From: Pseudomonas sp. TH31
Lineage (GTDB): Bacteria; Pseudomonadota; Gammaproteobacteria; Pseudomonadales; Pseudomonadaceae
Assembly (NCBI RefSeq): GCF_016650815.1
Contig: NZ_JAEKEZ010000006.1
Location: 503,501 to 567,500 of the forward strand
DNA length: 64,000 bases
Direction: 5' to 3'
Shown: positions 36,087 to 44,463 of the stretch, one piece after another
Numbering within the stretch: the stretch's first letter is position 1
Layout: each line of letters opens with the position of its first letter
Notes under the pieces: model-generated
Seen by the model: the letters and a program-made list of their open reading frames with translations, nothing else
The model's database searches: none
What the model was told of the DNA's origin: nothing
Program-made: the position numbers and the translations under genes

Positions 36087-38162
36087 ATGACCGAGTTGTC
36101 GCAGGTGTCGGTGACGGCACTCAAGGGTGTCGGCGAAGCCATGGCCGAGAAATTGGCCAAGGTTGGCCTGGAAAATCTCCAGGACGTGCTGTTTCACCTG
36201 CCGTTGCGTTATCAGGACCGCACTCGCGTGGTCCCGATCGGCCACTTGCGACCCGGGCAAGACGCCGTGATCGAAGGTACCGTCAGCGGCGCCGACGTGG
36301 TCATGGGCCGGCGCCGCAGCCTGGTGGTGCGGATACAGGACGGCACCGGCGGGCTCAGCCTGCGTTTCTACCATTTCAGTAACGCCCAGAAAGAAGGCCT
36401 CAAGCGCGGCACGCGGATTCGCTGCTACGGCGAGGCGCGGCCCGGTGCTTCCGGGCTGGAGATCTACCATCCGGAATACCGCGCCATCACCGGTGACGAG
36501 CCGCCGCCGGTGGATGAAACCCTGACGCCGGTCTACCCGCTCACCGAAGGCCTGACCCAACAACGCCTGCGCCAACTGTGCATGCAAACCCTGACCTTGC
36601 TCGGCCCCAGCAGCCTGCCCGACTGGCTGCCGACCGAACTGGCCCGGGACTATCAACTGGCGCCGCTGGCCGATGCGATCCGTTACCTGCATCACCCGCC
36701 CGCCGATGCCGACGTCGACGAACTGGCCCTCGGTCATCACTGGGCCCAGCATCGCTTGGCCTTCGAAGAACTGCTGACGCATCAACTGTCCCAGCAGCGC
36801 CTGCGCGAAAGCATGCGCTCCCTGCGCGCGCCGGCGATGCCAAAAGCCACCCAGCTGCCGCCCAAGTACCTGGCCAATCTCGGCTTCACGCCGACCGGCG
36901 CCCAACAACGGGTCGGTAACGAAATCGCCTACGACCTCAGTCAGCACGAACCGATGCTGCGGCTGATCCAGGGCGACGTCGGCTCCGGTAAAACCGTGGT
37001 CGCCGCCCTCGCCGCGCTGCAAGCACTGGAAGCCGGTTATCAAGTCGCGCTGATGGCGCCCACCGAGATCCTCGCCGAACAACACTTCATCACCTTCAAG
37101 CGCTGGCTCGAACCGCTGGGCATCGAAGTCGCGTGGCTGGCCGGCAAGCTCAAGGGCAAGAACCGCGTCGCCGCACTGGAACAAATCGCCAGCGGCACGC
37201 CGATGGTGGTCGGCACCCACGCGCTGTTCCAGGAAGAAGTGCAGTTCAAGAACCTCGCGCTGGCGATCATCGACGAACAACACCGCTTCGGCGTCCAGCA
37301 GCGTCTGGCGTTGCGGCAAAAGGGCGTTGGCGGGCGGATGTGTCCGCACCAACTGATCATGACCGCCACGCCGATTCCACGGACGTTGGCCATGAGCGCC
37401 TACGCCGACCTCGACACCTCGATCCTCGACGAATTGCCGCCCGGCCGCACCCCGGTCAACACCGTGCTGGTCACCGACACCCGGCGCGTCGAAGTCATTG
37501 AGCGAGTGCGCGGCGCCTGTGCCGAAGGCCGTCAGGCCTATTGGGTTTGTACGTTGATTGAGGAGTCTGAAGAGCTGACTTGCCAGGCTGCCGAAACCAC
37601 GTATGAAGACCTCACCGCCGCCCTCGGCGAACTGAAAGTCGGGCTGATCCACGGCCGTATGAAGCCTGCCGAAAAAGCCGCGGTCATGGCCGAATTCAAG
37701 GCCGGCAACCTGCAACTGCTGGTCGCCACCACGGTGATCGAAGTCGGCGTCGACGTACCGAACGCCAGCCTGATGATCATTGAAAACCCCGAGCGCCTTG
37801 GCCTCGCGCAACTGCACCAGTTGCGCGGTCGCGTCGGTCGCGGCAGCGCCGCCAGCCATTGCGTGCTGCTCTACCATCCGCCGCTGTCACAGATCGGTCG
37901 TCAGCGCCTGGGCATCATGCGCGAAACCAACGACGGTTTTGTGATCGCCGAAAAAGACCTCGAACTGCGCGGCCCCGGCGAAATGCTCGGCACGCGCCAG
38001 ACCGGCCTGCTTCAATTCAAGGTCGCCGACCTGATGCGCGACGCCGACCTGCTGCCCGCCGTACGTGACGCGGCTCAGGCATTGCTGGAACGCTGGCCGG
38101 ATCACGTCAGCCCGTTGCTCGATCGCTGGCTACGTCATGGGCAGCAATACGGCCAAGTGTGA
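36087..38162 (+). CDS. recG: ATP-dependent DNA helicase RecG
   Basis: A 691-residue superfamily 2 helicase that remodels stalled replication forks and branched DNA. An N-terminal wedge/OB domain covers about residues 1-250. Walker A is QGDVGSGKTVVAALAAL, Walker B is AIIDEQHRFGVQQR, and motif III MTATPIPRTLAMS. The motif VI region LHQLRGRVGRGSAASHC is also seen. It is co-transcribed with oxyR. Confidence 0.96.
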   Translation: MTELSQVSVTALKGVGEAMAEKLAKVGLENLQDVLFHLPLRYQDRTRVVPIGHLRPGQDAVIEGTVSGADVVMGRRRSLVVRIQDGTGGLSLRFYHFSNAQKEGLKRGTRIRCYGEARPGASGLEIYHPEYRAITGDEPPPVDETLTPVYPLTEGLTQQRLRQLCMQTLTLLGPSSLPDWLPTELARDYQLAPLADAIRYLHHPPADADVDELALGHHWAQHRLAFEELLTHQLSQQRLRESMRSLRAPAMPKATQLPPKYLANLGFTPTGAQQRVGNEIAYDLSQHEPMLRLIQGDVGSGKTVVAALAALQALEAGYQVALMAPTEILAEQHFITFKRWLEPLGIEVAWLAGKLKGKNRVAALEQIASGTPMVVGTHALFQEEVQFKNLALAIIDEQHRFGVQQRLALRQKGVGGRMCPHQLIMTATPIPRTLAMSAYADLDTSILDELPPGRTPVNTVLVTDTRRVEVIERVRGACAEGRQAYWVCTLIEESEELTCQAAETTYEDLTAALGELKVGLIHGRMKPAEKAAVMAEFKAGNLQLLVATTVIEVGVDVPNASLMIIENPERLGLAQLHQLRGRVGRGSAASHCVLLYHPPLSQIGRQRLGIMRETNDGFVIAEKDLELRGPGEMLGTRQTGLLQFKVADLMRDADLLPAVRDAAQALLERWPDHVSPLLDRWLRHGQQYGQV

Positions 38163-38241
38163 GCAGCGTCTCAGTTTCTGGACCATCGTTCCGAGCAAGC
38201 TGGTTATACTCCTGCAATTGTTTCAAAAACGGATACACACC

Positions 38242-39642
38242 ATGACCGAAGCTGCCCTCGTCCCAGAACCCCCGCATGCTCCGTCTGCAATTCGGCTGCT
38301 GCTCGGCAAACTGGGCATCGCCTACGAAGAAGTTCTCGACCATCACGGCCTGAACGCCGCGCGCAAAGTGCAGGCCGTTTTGCTCGATGATGCGGTCGGC
38401 GCGCTCATGGTGCTGTTCCCGCAAAGCCAATTGCTGGACCTCAATCGCCTCGCCGAACTGACTGGCCGCCGATTGACCGCTGTCTCGACCGGACGCCTGG
38501 AGAAGATGCTCGGCAAACACAGCCTGAGCCTGCTGCCCGGCCTGCCGGCGCTGACCAGTTCGCCGTGCCTGTACGAAGAAAGCCTGCTGCGCGAACCGAC
38601 GTTGCTGATCAACTCGGGCGAGCCTGGCGTACTGCTGGAAATCAGCAGCGAAGCCTTCAAGTCCATGCTGACCAAAGCCAGCGCGGCCAACTTCGGCGAA
38701 GCCCTGACCAGCATCCGCCCGAACCTCGACCGCCCCGACGATGACCGCGAGGAAATCATCCAGGCCGTTCACGCGTTCACCGCGCGGCGCATCCAGCAAC
38801 GCCTGGAAGCGACCATCGAGATTCCGCCGCTGGCCGAAACCGCGCAGAAGATCATCAAGCTGCGCGTAGACCCGAACGCTACCATCGACGACATCACCGG
38901 CGTCGTCGAAACCGACCCGGCCCTCGCCGCCCAAGTCGTGAGCTGGGCGGCTTCGCCGTACTACGCCTCGCCGGGCAAGATTCGTTCAGTGGAAGACGCG
39001 ATCGTCCGGGTGCTGGGCTTTGATCTGGTGATCAACCTGGCGCTGGGCCTGGCCCTGGGCAAAACCCTGAGCCTGCCCAAAGACCACCCGCAACACACCA
39101 CGCCGTACTGGCAGCAATCGATCTACACCGCCGCCGTCATCGAAGGCCTGACCCGCGCCATGCCCCGCGCCCAGCGCCCGGAAGCCGGCCTGACCTACCT
39201 GGCCGGCCTGCTGCACAACTTCGGCTACTTGCTGCTGGCCCATGTCTTCCCGCCACACTTCTCGCTGATCTGCCGCCACCTGGAGGTCAACCCGCACCTG
39301 TGCCACAGCTACGTCGAGCAACACCTGCTCGGCATCAGCCGCGAACAGATCGGCTCCTGGCTGATGCGCTACTGGGACATGCCCGACGAACTGGCCACCG
39401 CGCTGCGCTTCCAGCACGATCCGGGTTATGACGGTGCGTATGCCGAGTATCCGAACCTTGTGTGCCTGGCGGTGCGTTTGCTGCGTAGTCGCGGAATTGG
39501 CTCCGGGCCGGATGAAGACATTCCGGATGCGCTGCTGGAGCGGGTGGGTTTGACTCGCGACAAAGCCAACGATGTCGTCAGCAAAGTGCTTGAAGCTGAA
39601 GTACTGCTGCGCGAATTGGCTTCGCAATTCACCCCAGCCTAA
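38242..39642 (+). CDS. YbaK-HDOD fusion signalling protein
   Basis: A 466-residue two-domain protein. The first ~150 residues resemble the YbaK/ProX aminoacyl-tRNA-associated fold (IRLLLGKLGIAYEEVLDHHG, ARKVQAVLLDD, LNRLAELTGRRLTAV). Residues about 195-400 form an HDOD domain (IEIPPLAETAQKIIKLRVDPNAT read in parts, VVETDPALAAQVVSWAAS, LLHNFGYLLLAHVFP). HDOD proteins act in signalling and stress without a proven activity. The ATG at 38242 is preferred over the in-frame upstream codon that overlaps recG. PAO1 has such a gene (PA5346) here. Confidence 0.87.
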   Translation: MTEAALVPEPPHAPSAIRLLLGKLGIAYEEVLDHHGLNAARKVQAVLLDDAVGALMVLFPQSQLLDLNRLAELTGRRLTAVSTGRLEKMLGKHSLSLLPGLPALTSSPCLYEESLLREPTLLINSGEPGVLLEISSEAFKSMLTKASAANFGEALTSIRPNLDRPDDDREEIIQAVHAFTARRIQQRLEATIEIPPLAETAQKIIKLRVDPNATIDDITGVVETDPALAAQVVSWAASPYYASPGKIRSVEDAIVRVLGFDLVINLALGLALGKTLSLPKDHPQHTTPYWQQSIYTAAVIEGLTRAMPRAQRPEAGLTYLAGLLHNFGYLLLAHVFPPHFSLICRHLEVNPHLCHSYVEQHLLGISREQIGSWLMRYWDMPDELATALRFQHDPGYDGAYAEYPNLVCLAVRLLRSRGIGSGPDEDIPDALLERVGLTRDKANDVVSKVLEAEVLLRELASQFTPA

Positions 39643-39644
39643 AA

Positions 39645-39710
39645 GCTTCGCGGGCAAGACTCGCTCCTACGGATCACCTAATCCTGTAGGAGCAAGGCTT
39701 GCCCGCGAAG
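39645..39710. repeat. short palindrome, GTAGGAGCAAGGCTTGCCCGCGAAG class
   Basis: CTTCGCGGGCAAGACTCGC and the inverted GAGCAAGGCTTGCCCGCGAAG enclose a 20-bp loop. The core differs from both main classes in the window and makes a third REP subgroup. Confidence 0.8.
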
Positions 39711-39737
39711 AATCCACCTCGGTCTACCTGACAGACC

Positions 39738-40121
39738 TCAAGCCTTAGGCTTGGCCTTCCTCGGCTTCAAATACTTGGTCAACCCCTGGAACCAGATCAC
39801 CAGCGCCGGGTTGCCCTTGATCTGAATCGACTTGTCCTGAATCCCCGTCATAAACGCCAACTGTTTGTTCTTCGCCTGCATCGTGGCAAAGCCGTACGCG
39901 GCATCTTTAAAGGCAATCGCAAACGCCGGCTCGGCATACACGCCGGACTTACTGGTAATGCGCTGATCCTTCACCAGGAAATGCCGCGCCACTTTTCCGT
40001 CCAGGGTCTGTAATTGGAATACAAGCTCCTTGTCACCCAACTGCTGTTGAAATGCAGGATTGGTCCGACTGGCCTTACCCATCAACAAACCCAGCATCCA
40101 CAGAAGAAAACGAAATTTCAT
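39738..40121 (-). CDS. SCP2-like/hypothetical protein
   Basis: A 127-residue protein with a hydrophobic N-terminus (MKFRFLLWMLGLLMGKAS) and a body that looks like an SCP-2 sterol-carrier-type domain: LVFQLQTLDGKVARHFLVKD, FAIAFKDAAYGFATMQAKNK and IQIKGNPALVIWFQGLTKYL. The family role may be lipid binding, but no ligand is known. The ATG at 40121 is preferred because the 17 upstream residues are not conserved-looking. It is convergent with the HDOD gene. Confidence 0.7.
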   Translation of the reverse strand: MKFRFLLWMLGLLMGKASRTNPAFQQQLGDKELVFQLQTLDGKVARHFLVKDQRITSKSGVYAEPAFAIAFKDAAYGFATMQAKNKQLAFMTGIQDKSIQIKGNPALVIWFQGLTKYLKPRKAKPKA

Positions 40122-40271
40122 GCGCAAAGCCTCAAAGGAAAATGAACGGCTGGCGGAGTGTAGCGGCTTCAAGCAATAACAACACCATCAGCTTGCTTTA
40201 GGAGAAGATGTCACGCTTTTTGACGCCAATGACCGCCAAGTCACGCTATTCATCTCACGAAACACGCCCCA

Positions 40272-40307
40272 TGTAGGAGCTGCCGAAGGCTGCGATCTTT
40301 TGATCTT
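40272..40307. repeat. solo REP-like unit (GTAGGAGCTGCCG class)
   Basis: A single GTAGGAGCTGCCGAAGGCTG unit with GATCTTTTGATCTT and no inverted partner nearby, just downstream of the large fusion gene. Confidence 0.8.
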
Positions 40308-40338
40308 AATGCTCTCTCCCCGGATCGTTTAAACCGGC

Positions 40339-42822
40339 TCAGGCGCGCCGTACTCCAACCCCTTGTTCTTGGACCTCGGGATGGGAATCACACACCAACG
40401 TCAACTCACCATCCCGATACAACACCTCACACCCCTTCCACGCCACATCGACATGCGGCAAAACCGCCGAAGGCTTTCGCAACTCCCGTAACAAAGTAGA
40501 ACCATGCGACAAACGCCCACCCATCCGCGCAATCACCGCGCGCGCGGCCTGATAGTGCGCATGCCGTCCAGGGTCCAGGGTGTCTTCGAGCAAAATGTCG
40601 TCACCCAAAATGCCCTGCACCTGCCCCGGATAAATCATGAAGCCCGTCGCTTGTTCGGTGCCTTCGCGGCCGTCCTGCCAGAAGCTCCCATCGCGGGTGC
40701 GAATATCCGGATGCGGTGCGAACCAATGCGCTCGGTCGGCCATAGGCATGGCGTGATGCAGGCGAAAGAAGATCCGCATCAGGTTGTCGCGGTACCACTC
40801 GCGCACTTGCAGGTAGTAGCCGCGCAGGCCCGGCAGGCCGGCTGAATGGGCGATGCGAATAAACCCGGACCATTGCGGGAAGGCTTGCAACGGCAGGTCG
40901 GTCTGGGACGGGCGTGACGTCGCCGGGTCGGTTTCCCACGGCAGCCGATGCGGGCTGTTTTCTAGGTCGTCATACGCGGTTGGCGGCCGGCCCAGCAGGT
41001 CGCCGCCGCCACTGGCCAACGAGGTTGCGATGCACAGGTTGCCCTGCACCACGAACACATAAAACCGGGTGAACCAATCCGCCAATCGCTGGCCGTCGGC
41101 ACTTTGGGTGATGAGTTCAGAGAGTTCCTGATCGAAGCACTGCAAACCCCGTTCAAGCGTCAGCAAATGCCCACGTGCGATGCGTTGCATGCGCAGAAAC
41201 AATGGCAGCGAACGCAGCATTCGTAGCGGTCGCCATGGCAGGTGCGGTGTCGCGCCACCGACTTCTCCGGCATAGCTGCTGGCGGAGATGCCCCAGTCGG
41301 CGAGGCGCGCGAGAAACAAATCATTGTTGATGTACGAAGCACCGCCAAACACTGCAGTGAACGGCTCGTTGTCCTGCAAAACCCGCGAATCCCAGCGCGC
41401 CATGATCGCCGGAATACTTCCCGCTGCACGACGCTGGGCGTACTCCACAAACACGCTCGGTTGCGGCGGCAGGATCTCGGCGATGTTCGCGGCGGTCAGG
41501 TGCCGGCGCCAGCCGTAGTCGCTGATCGGCCGGTATTGCAGCAACCAGAGTTGCTGGCCATCCCAGGCCCATTCGACGTCACCGGGCACGTAGTGGAAGA
41601 CCCGCAACACGCCTTGCAAAAAGCGCCACAACAGCTCTGCCGTCAGGCCATGGGACGGCTTGAACGTGTCGCTGCGCCACGACTCGCCGAGGCGGGAAAG
41701 GATCGCGCGTTCGGGGCTGACCTGACCGTCGGCCAGCGCCTCCAAGTGACCTTCCACCCATTCCAGTTCGACCGACAGATGCCGCACAAACCCGATGCCG
41801 GACAGCTGCGGCGTGATGAAACGCTGCACCACCACTTCTTCCACACCCGCCGCGCTCAGCTCGGCAATCCGTGCCGACACGTTCGACGTTGGTTCGCGCA
41901 AAAACGTGGTGCTCAACCCGGCATTCGCCGCGTCGGCCTGATCCTCGCCATAACTGGAAGAACGCACCGCCCACGTGGCGTCCGGTTGGCTGGCGAGAAA
42001 CGTCGGCAAACGTAAGTCGTGGCAATCGTTGAGCGACAACGCCGGCGGCACCGCTTGCCCGGCCAGCTCCGCCAGACGCAAACGACCGCCCTTGGTGTGT
42101 GCCACAAATCCACGCTCACCCGACTCCAGCCACGCGGCGAATTCGGCCGGCGAGTCGATCCACGGGTAATGACCCCAACCGGTTTTCAAGCAGATAGTCA
42201 GATCAGCACGGGCCAGAATCGCTGACCACGCCGCAGCCTGCGCGATACCGAGCACATTGTCCTGATCGCCCCACACCAGCTCAACCGGATCAGTGATCCA
42301 CTCCAGCAACGGCAACGCGGTATCGGCGCGCACCAGATCCCAGTGCGGCACAAACGCGCGGCACCGCGCATACCCGGCGCCCATGCGCTGGTACTGCGCG
42401 GGCGTCCAGGTCTGGTTGGAGAATTTGTGTTTGAACAGCGCAGGCTTATTCGCCAGCAACCAATGAATGGTCTTGCGAATCGGCAGCGGCGACATCAACG
42501 CCGGCAGCCGTCGCTGCCACAAAAACGCCCCGACCGGCGCCAACAACACGCTGCGACAAAAATGGCCCGGCTGACGTTGCAGCGCGTGCAACACCAGCAA
42601 CGCGTTGACCCCGACCGCCATGATCGCGCGGCCCTTCACCGTCATCGCCAGCAACGCTTGAGCGTACGCCGCGAGGTCTTCGCACGGCGCCTGTGGATTG
42701 CTGCCGAAGCCCGGCAATTCCAGCGGCACCACGTGGTAGCGCTGAAAGTGCGGCAGCGCGTCATCCCACCAATCGGCGGCGCCACCGTTGCCGGCCAGCA
42801 GGTACATCACAGGCTTGCTCAT
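40339..42822 (-). CDS. alpha/beta-hydrolase - PPDK-type ATP-binding - swivelling-His fusion protein
   Basis: An 827-residue fusion. Residues about 1-235 are an alpha/beta-hydrolase fold (GNGGAADWWDDALPHF, WGDQDNVLG, GWGHYPW), but the nucleophile elbow reads GVNAL with N73 where Ser is expected. Residues about 260-435 are a pyruvate-phosphate-dikinase/PEP-synthase ATP domain: AVRSSSYGEDQADAANAGLS, VVQRFITPQLSGIGF and EWAWDGQQLWLLQYRPI. The C-terminus is a PEP-utilising mobile domain with probable phosphohistidine H773 in GGRLSHGSTLLRELRKPSAVL. The layout resembles rifampin phosphotransferase, so phosphoryl transfer to an unknown acceptor is likely. The start ATG at 42822 lies nine bases after the stop of the epimerase remnant, with GAGGA before it. 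Confidence 0.82.
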   Translation of the reverse strand: MSKPVMYLLAGNGGAADWWDDALPHFQRYHVVPLELPGFGSNPQAPCEDLAAYAQALLAMTVKGRAIMAVGVNALLVLHALQRQPGHFCRSVLLAPVGAFLWQRRLPALMSPLPIRKTIHWLLANKPALFKHKFSNQTWTPAQYQRMGAGYARCRAFVPHWDLVRADTALPLLEWITDPVELVWGDQDNVLGIAQAAAWSAILARADLTICLKTGWGHYPWIDSPAEFAAWLESGERGFVAHTKGGRLRLAELAGQAVPPALSLNDCHDLRLPTFLASQPDATWAVRSSSYGEDQADAANAGLSTTFLREPTSNVSARIAELSAAGVEEVVVQRFITPQLSGIGFVRHLSVELEWVEGHLEALADGQVSPERAILSRLGESWRSDTFKPSHGLTAELLWRFLQGVLRVFHYVPGDVEWAWDGQQLWLLQYRPISDYGWRRHLTAANIAEILPPQPSVFVEYAQRRAAGSIPAIMARWDSRVLQDNEPFTAVFGGASYINNDLFLARLADWGISASSYAGEVGGATPHLPWRPLRMLRSLPLFLRMQRIARGHLLTLERGLQCFDQELSELITQSADGQRLADWFTRFYVFVVQGNLCIATSLASGGGDLLGRPPTAYDDLENSPHRLPWETDPATSRPSQTDLPLQAFPQWSGFIRIAHSAGLPGLRGYYLQVREWYRDNLMRIFFRLHHAMPMADRAHWFAPHPDIRTRDGSFWQDGREGTEQATGFMIYPGQVQGILGDDILLEDTLDPGRHAHYQAARAVIARMGGRLSHGSTLLRELRKPSAVLPHVDVAWKGCEVLYRDGELTLVCDSHPEVQEQGVGVRRA

Positions 42823-42831
42823 CAACAGTCC

Positions 42832-43190
42832 TCAGGCCAGATCGCGCAGGGCAGCGTCGAGGGTCGGGTAACGGAACGTGTAACCGGCCTCGGTCAACCG
42901 GCTCGGCACCACCCGTTGACCGTCGAAAAACAACTGCGCCATCTCGCCGGCCAGCGCCCGCACCGGCGCCGCTGGAATGTGGAACCACACCGGGCGCTTC
43001 AGGGCTTTGCCGACACGCTCGGCGAACACCGCCTGACTCACCGCATCCGGTGCCACCAGGTTGTAAGTGCCGCTGAGACTGCTGTCGTCGAACGCCCGGC
43101 AATCACTTGAATCACATCGTCGCGATGCACCCAGCTCATGATCTGCCGGCCATCGCCCATGCGCACGTAGATGACTTGGCCGGACGCATA
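42832..43190 (-). pseudogene. 3' remnant of a TIGR01777/YfcH-type epimerase
   Basis: Only the C-terminal ~120 residues of a YfcH-like NAD-dependent epimerase remain: MGDGRQIMSWVHRDDVIQVI, then LSGTYNLVAPDAVSQAVFAE and RVVPSRLTEAGYTFRYP. The NAD-binding half is missing, replaced at about 43190 by IS4-type sequence. A further frame break near 43095-43099 (CCCGG, one G short) separates the two pieces; this one looks like the other homopolymer errors. It once preceded the fusion gene in an operon, stop and start being nine bases apart. Confidence 0.82.
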
Positions 43191-43378
43191 CGATCCACCC
43201 GTTTGATGGCATGTTTGGGATAGGCCTTGCCAGACATGAATCGACCCAGTCCTGTCAGCGTCAGACGACGGCCTTTCAGTAATGAACTGACACAACACAT
43301 CAGCGTTTTCAGACGATGGGAATGGACAGTGGGAAGTGATTGAGCGAGCGCGCTGTGTAAGAATCGGATTGCCTGCAT
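43191..43378 (-). mobile_element. IS4-family transposase 5' fragment
   Basis: An open frame from ATG 43378 encodes about 63 residues with clear likeness to the N-terminus of IS4/IS10-type transposases: FLHSALAQSLPTVHSHRLKT, LKGRRLTLTGLGR and KAYPKHAIKRVDR. Where LLGN and the DDE core should follow, the sequence switches at about 43190 into the epimerase remnant. The catalytic domain is absent, so this is a dead fragment left by a deletion or recombination. Confidence 0.8.
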
Positions 43379-43624
43379 GGGATCGGGATCTTGTTTTTGT
43401 GTGGTGCAATACAAGCTGCCGACCCATGCAGGTCTCTTCAATTCCCAACTTCTTGATTTCTCGTAGGAAAAAGCGGGGATTTCTCAGAACCCGTCCCCTT
43501 TTGCATAGAAGAAGGAGAACAGATTAATTTATAGGATAGACGAAGCTTCTATCGACCGAAATAAATCTGTCCCTTTACTCCTTATGACTAAATAATCCTT
43601 ATCCTTTGCGACACAATTAAAAAT
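43379..43624. other. AT-rich junction region upstream of the IS fragment, with an imperfect palindrome
   Basis: No gene is supported. An imperfect inverted repeat at about 43519-43571 has arms ACAGATTAATTTAT and ATAAATCTGT. Base composition drops to the A/T-rich style of the effector region. It may hold the outer end of the IS and the end of the effector island. Confidence 0.5.
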
Positions 43625-44463
43625 TTACGTAGCTGTGGAAGTACGCTCAAATACTCGCGAGGGAATCTTTGACTTTTTATTCTCCGCCATCATCAGCCTT
43701 TTATATTCTGCATATTGTTTTGCAGCGTCATTCTTTTCGCCAATCGCCCAGTTAGAATCCGCCAAATTCAACCAAGCTACGGCTCTTTTCGGTTGAGCCG
43801 CCACGACATCATTCAAGAACGGAATAGATTCCAACGCCTGATTATTTTCTTGTAGAAAATAGGCATAATCATTTATCGCCGAAATCATGGCACTGCCCAA
43901 CTCTTTATCTGACAGCCATGCTTTTTGATAATTTTCGGCATAAGGAGACAGCTCCATAATTGCTTCTCCCCTCTGCCCTTTCTTAAATAAGTACAGAGCA
44001 TCCGCATGAGCAAGACCGATCATTTCCGCGAATACATGTTTATGTCGATTATCTGCAGGCGGCAATTGCTCGTACCGATTAATCAAACTGCTATCTAACG
44101 CACATATGCCAACATAGTCCGCATCATTTATAGTAATCGAATTATTACTATATTCAATCTGTAGCCTTTTCCCTTGCGCCTGCTCACCACCATAACTGGT
44201 AAGTGCCGTATTGACCGGAATAAACTCCCCTTCAAACCCCCTTTTACAGCCGTCAGGCTTGCCGCGATCACGCAACTACCTGAAGTAGCTGCACCAGCAT
44301 CGTTCCCACCTGCAACAACAAGTAGTGAAGTACTTCCTTTATGCTCAGTTATAGCCGCACTTCCTGAAGAGGAGGCGTACAGTGACAAACTATCTTGAGC
44401 TACTGAAACACCGATAAAAAACAGTGCAAAAGCAAGTATGAATAATTTAGTAACCGCTTTCAT
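43625..44463 (-). CDS. putative periplasmic immunity protein with TPR-like repeats (frameshifted)
   Basis: With one base added to a C5 run at 44237-44241 the two overlapping frames fuse into a 279-residue protein. A signal peptide (KLFILAFALFFIGVSVA) is followed by QDSLSLYASSSGSAA. The C-terminal part is helical and TPR-like: DALYLFKKGQRGEAIMELSP, NDYAYFLQENNQALESIPFL and AVAWLNLADSNWAIGEKNDA. Its start overlaps the effector's end by 17 bases, which implies translational coupling. Export, coupling and position fit a T6SS immunity protein against a wall-degrading effector. That role is inference; I know no family match. Base composition is AT-rich like the effector. Confidence 0.6.

Noticed and set aside
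35163..37877. 904-residue open frame antisense to oxyR and recG
   Set aside because: It mirrors two well-supported genes in a high-GC, codon-biased region, has low-complexity His/Gln/Gly content and no domain. Long antisense frames are expected in Pseudomonas.
43136..43448. Single 101-136-residue hypothetical proteins across the IS/epimerase junction
   Set aside because: They are chimeric translations: one part is transposase, the other an out-of-frame or in-frame piece of the epimerase remnant.
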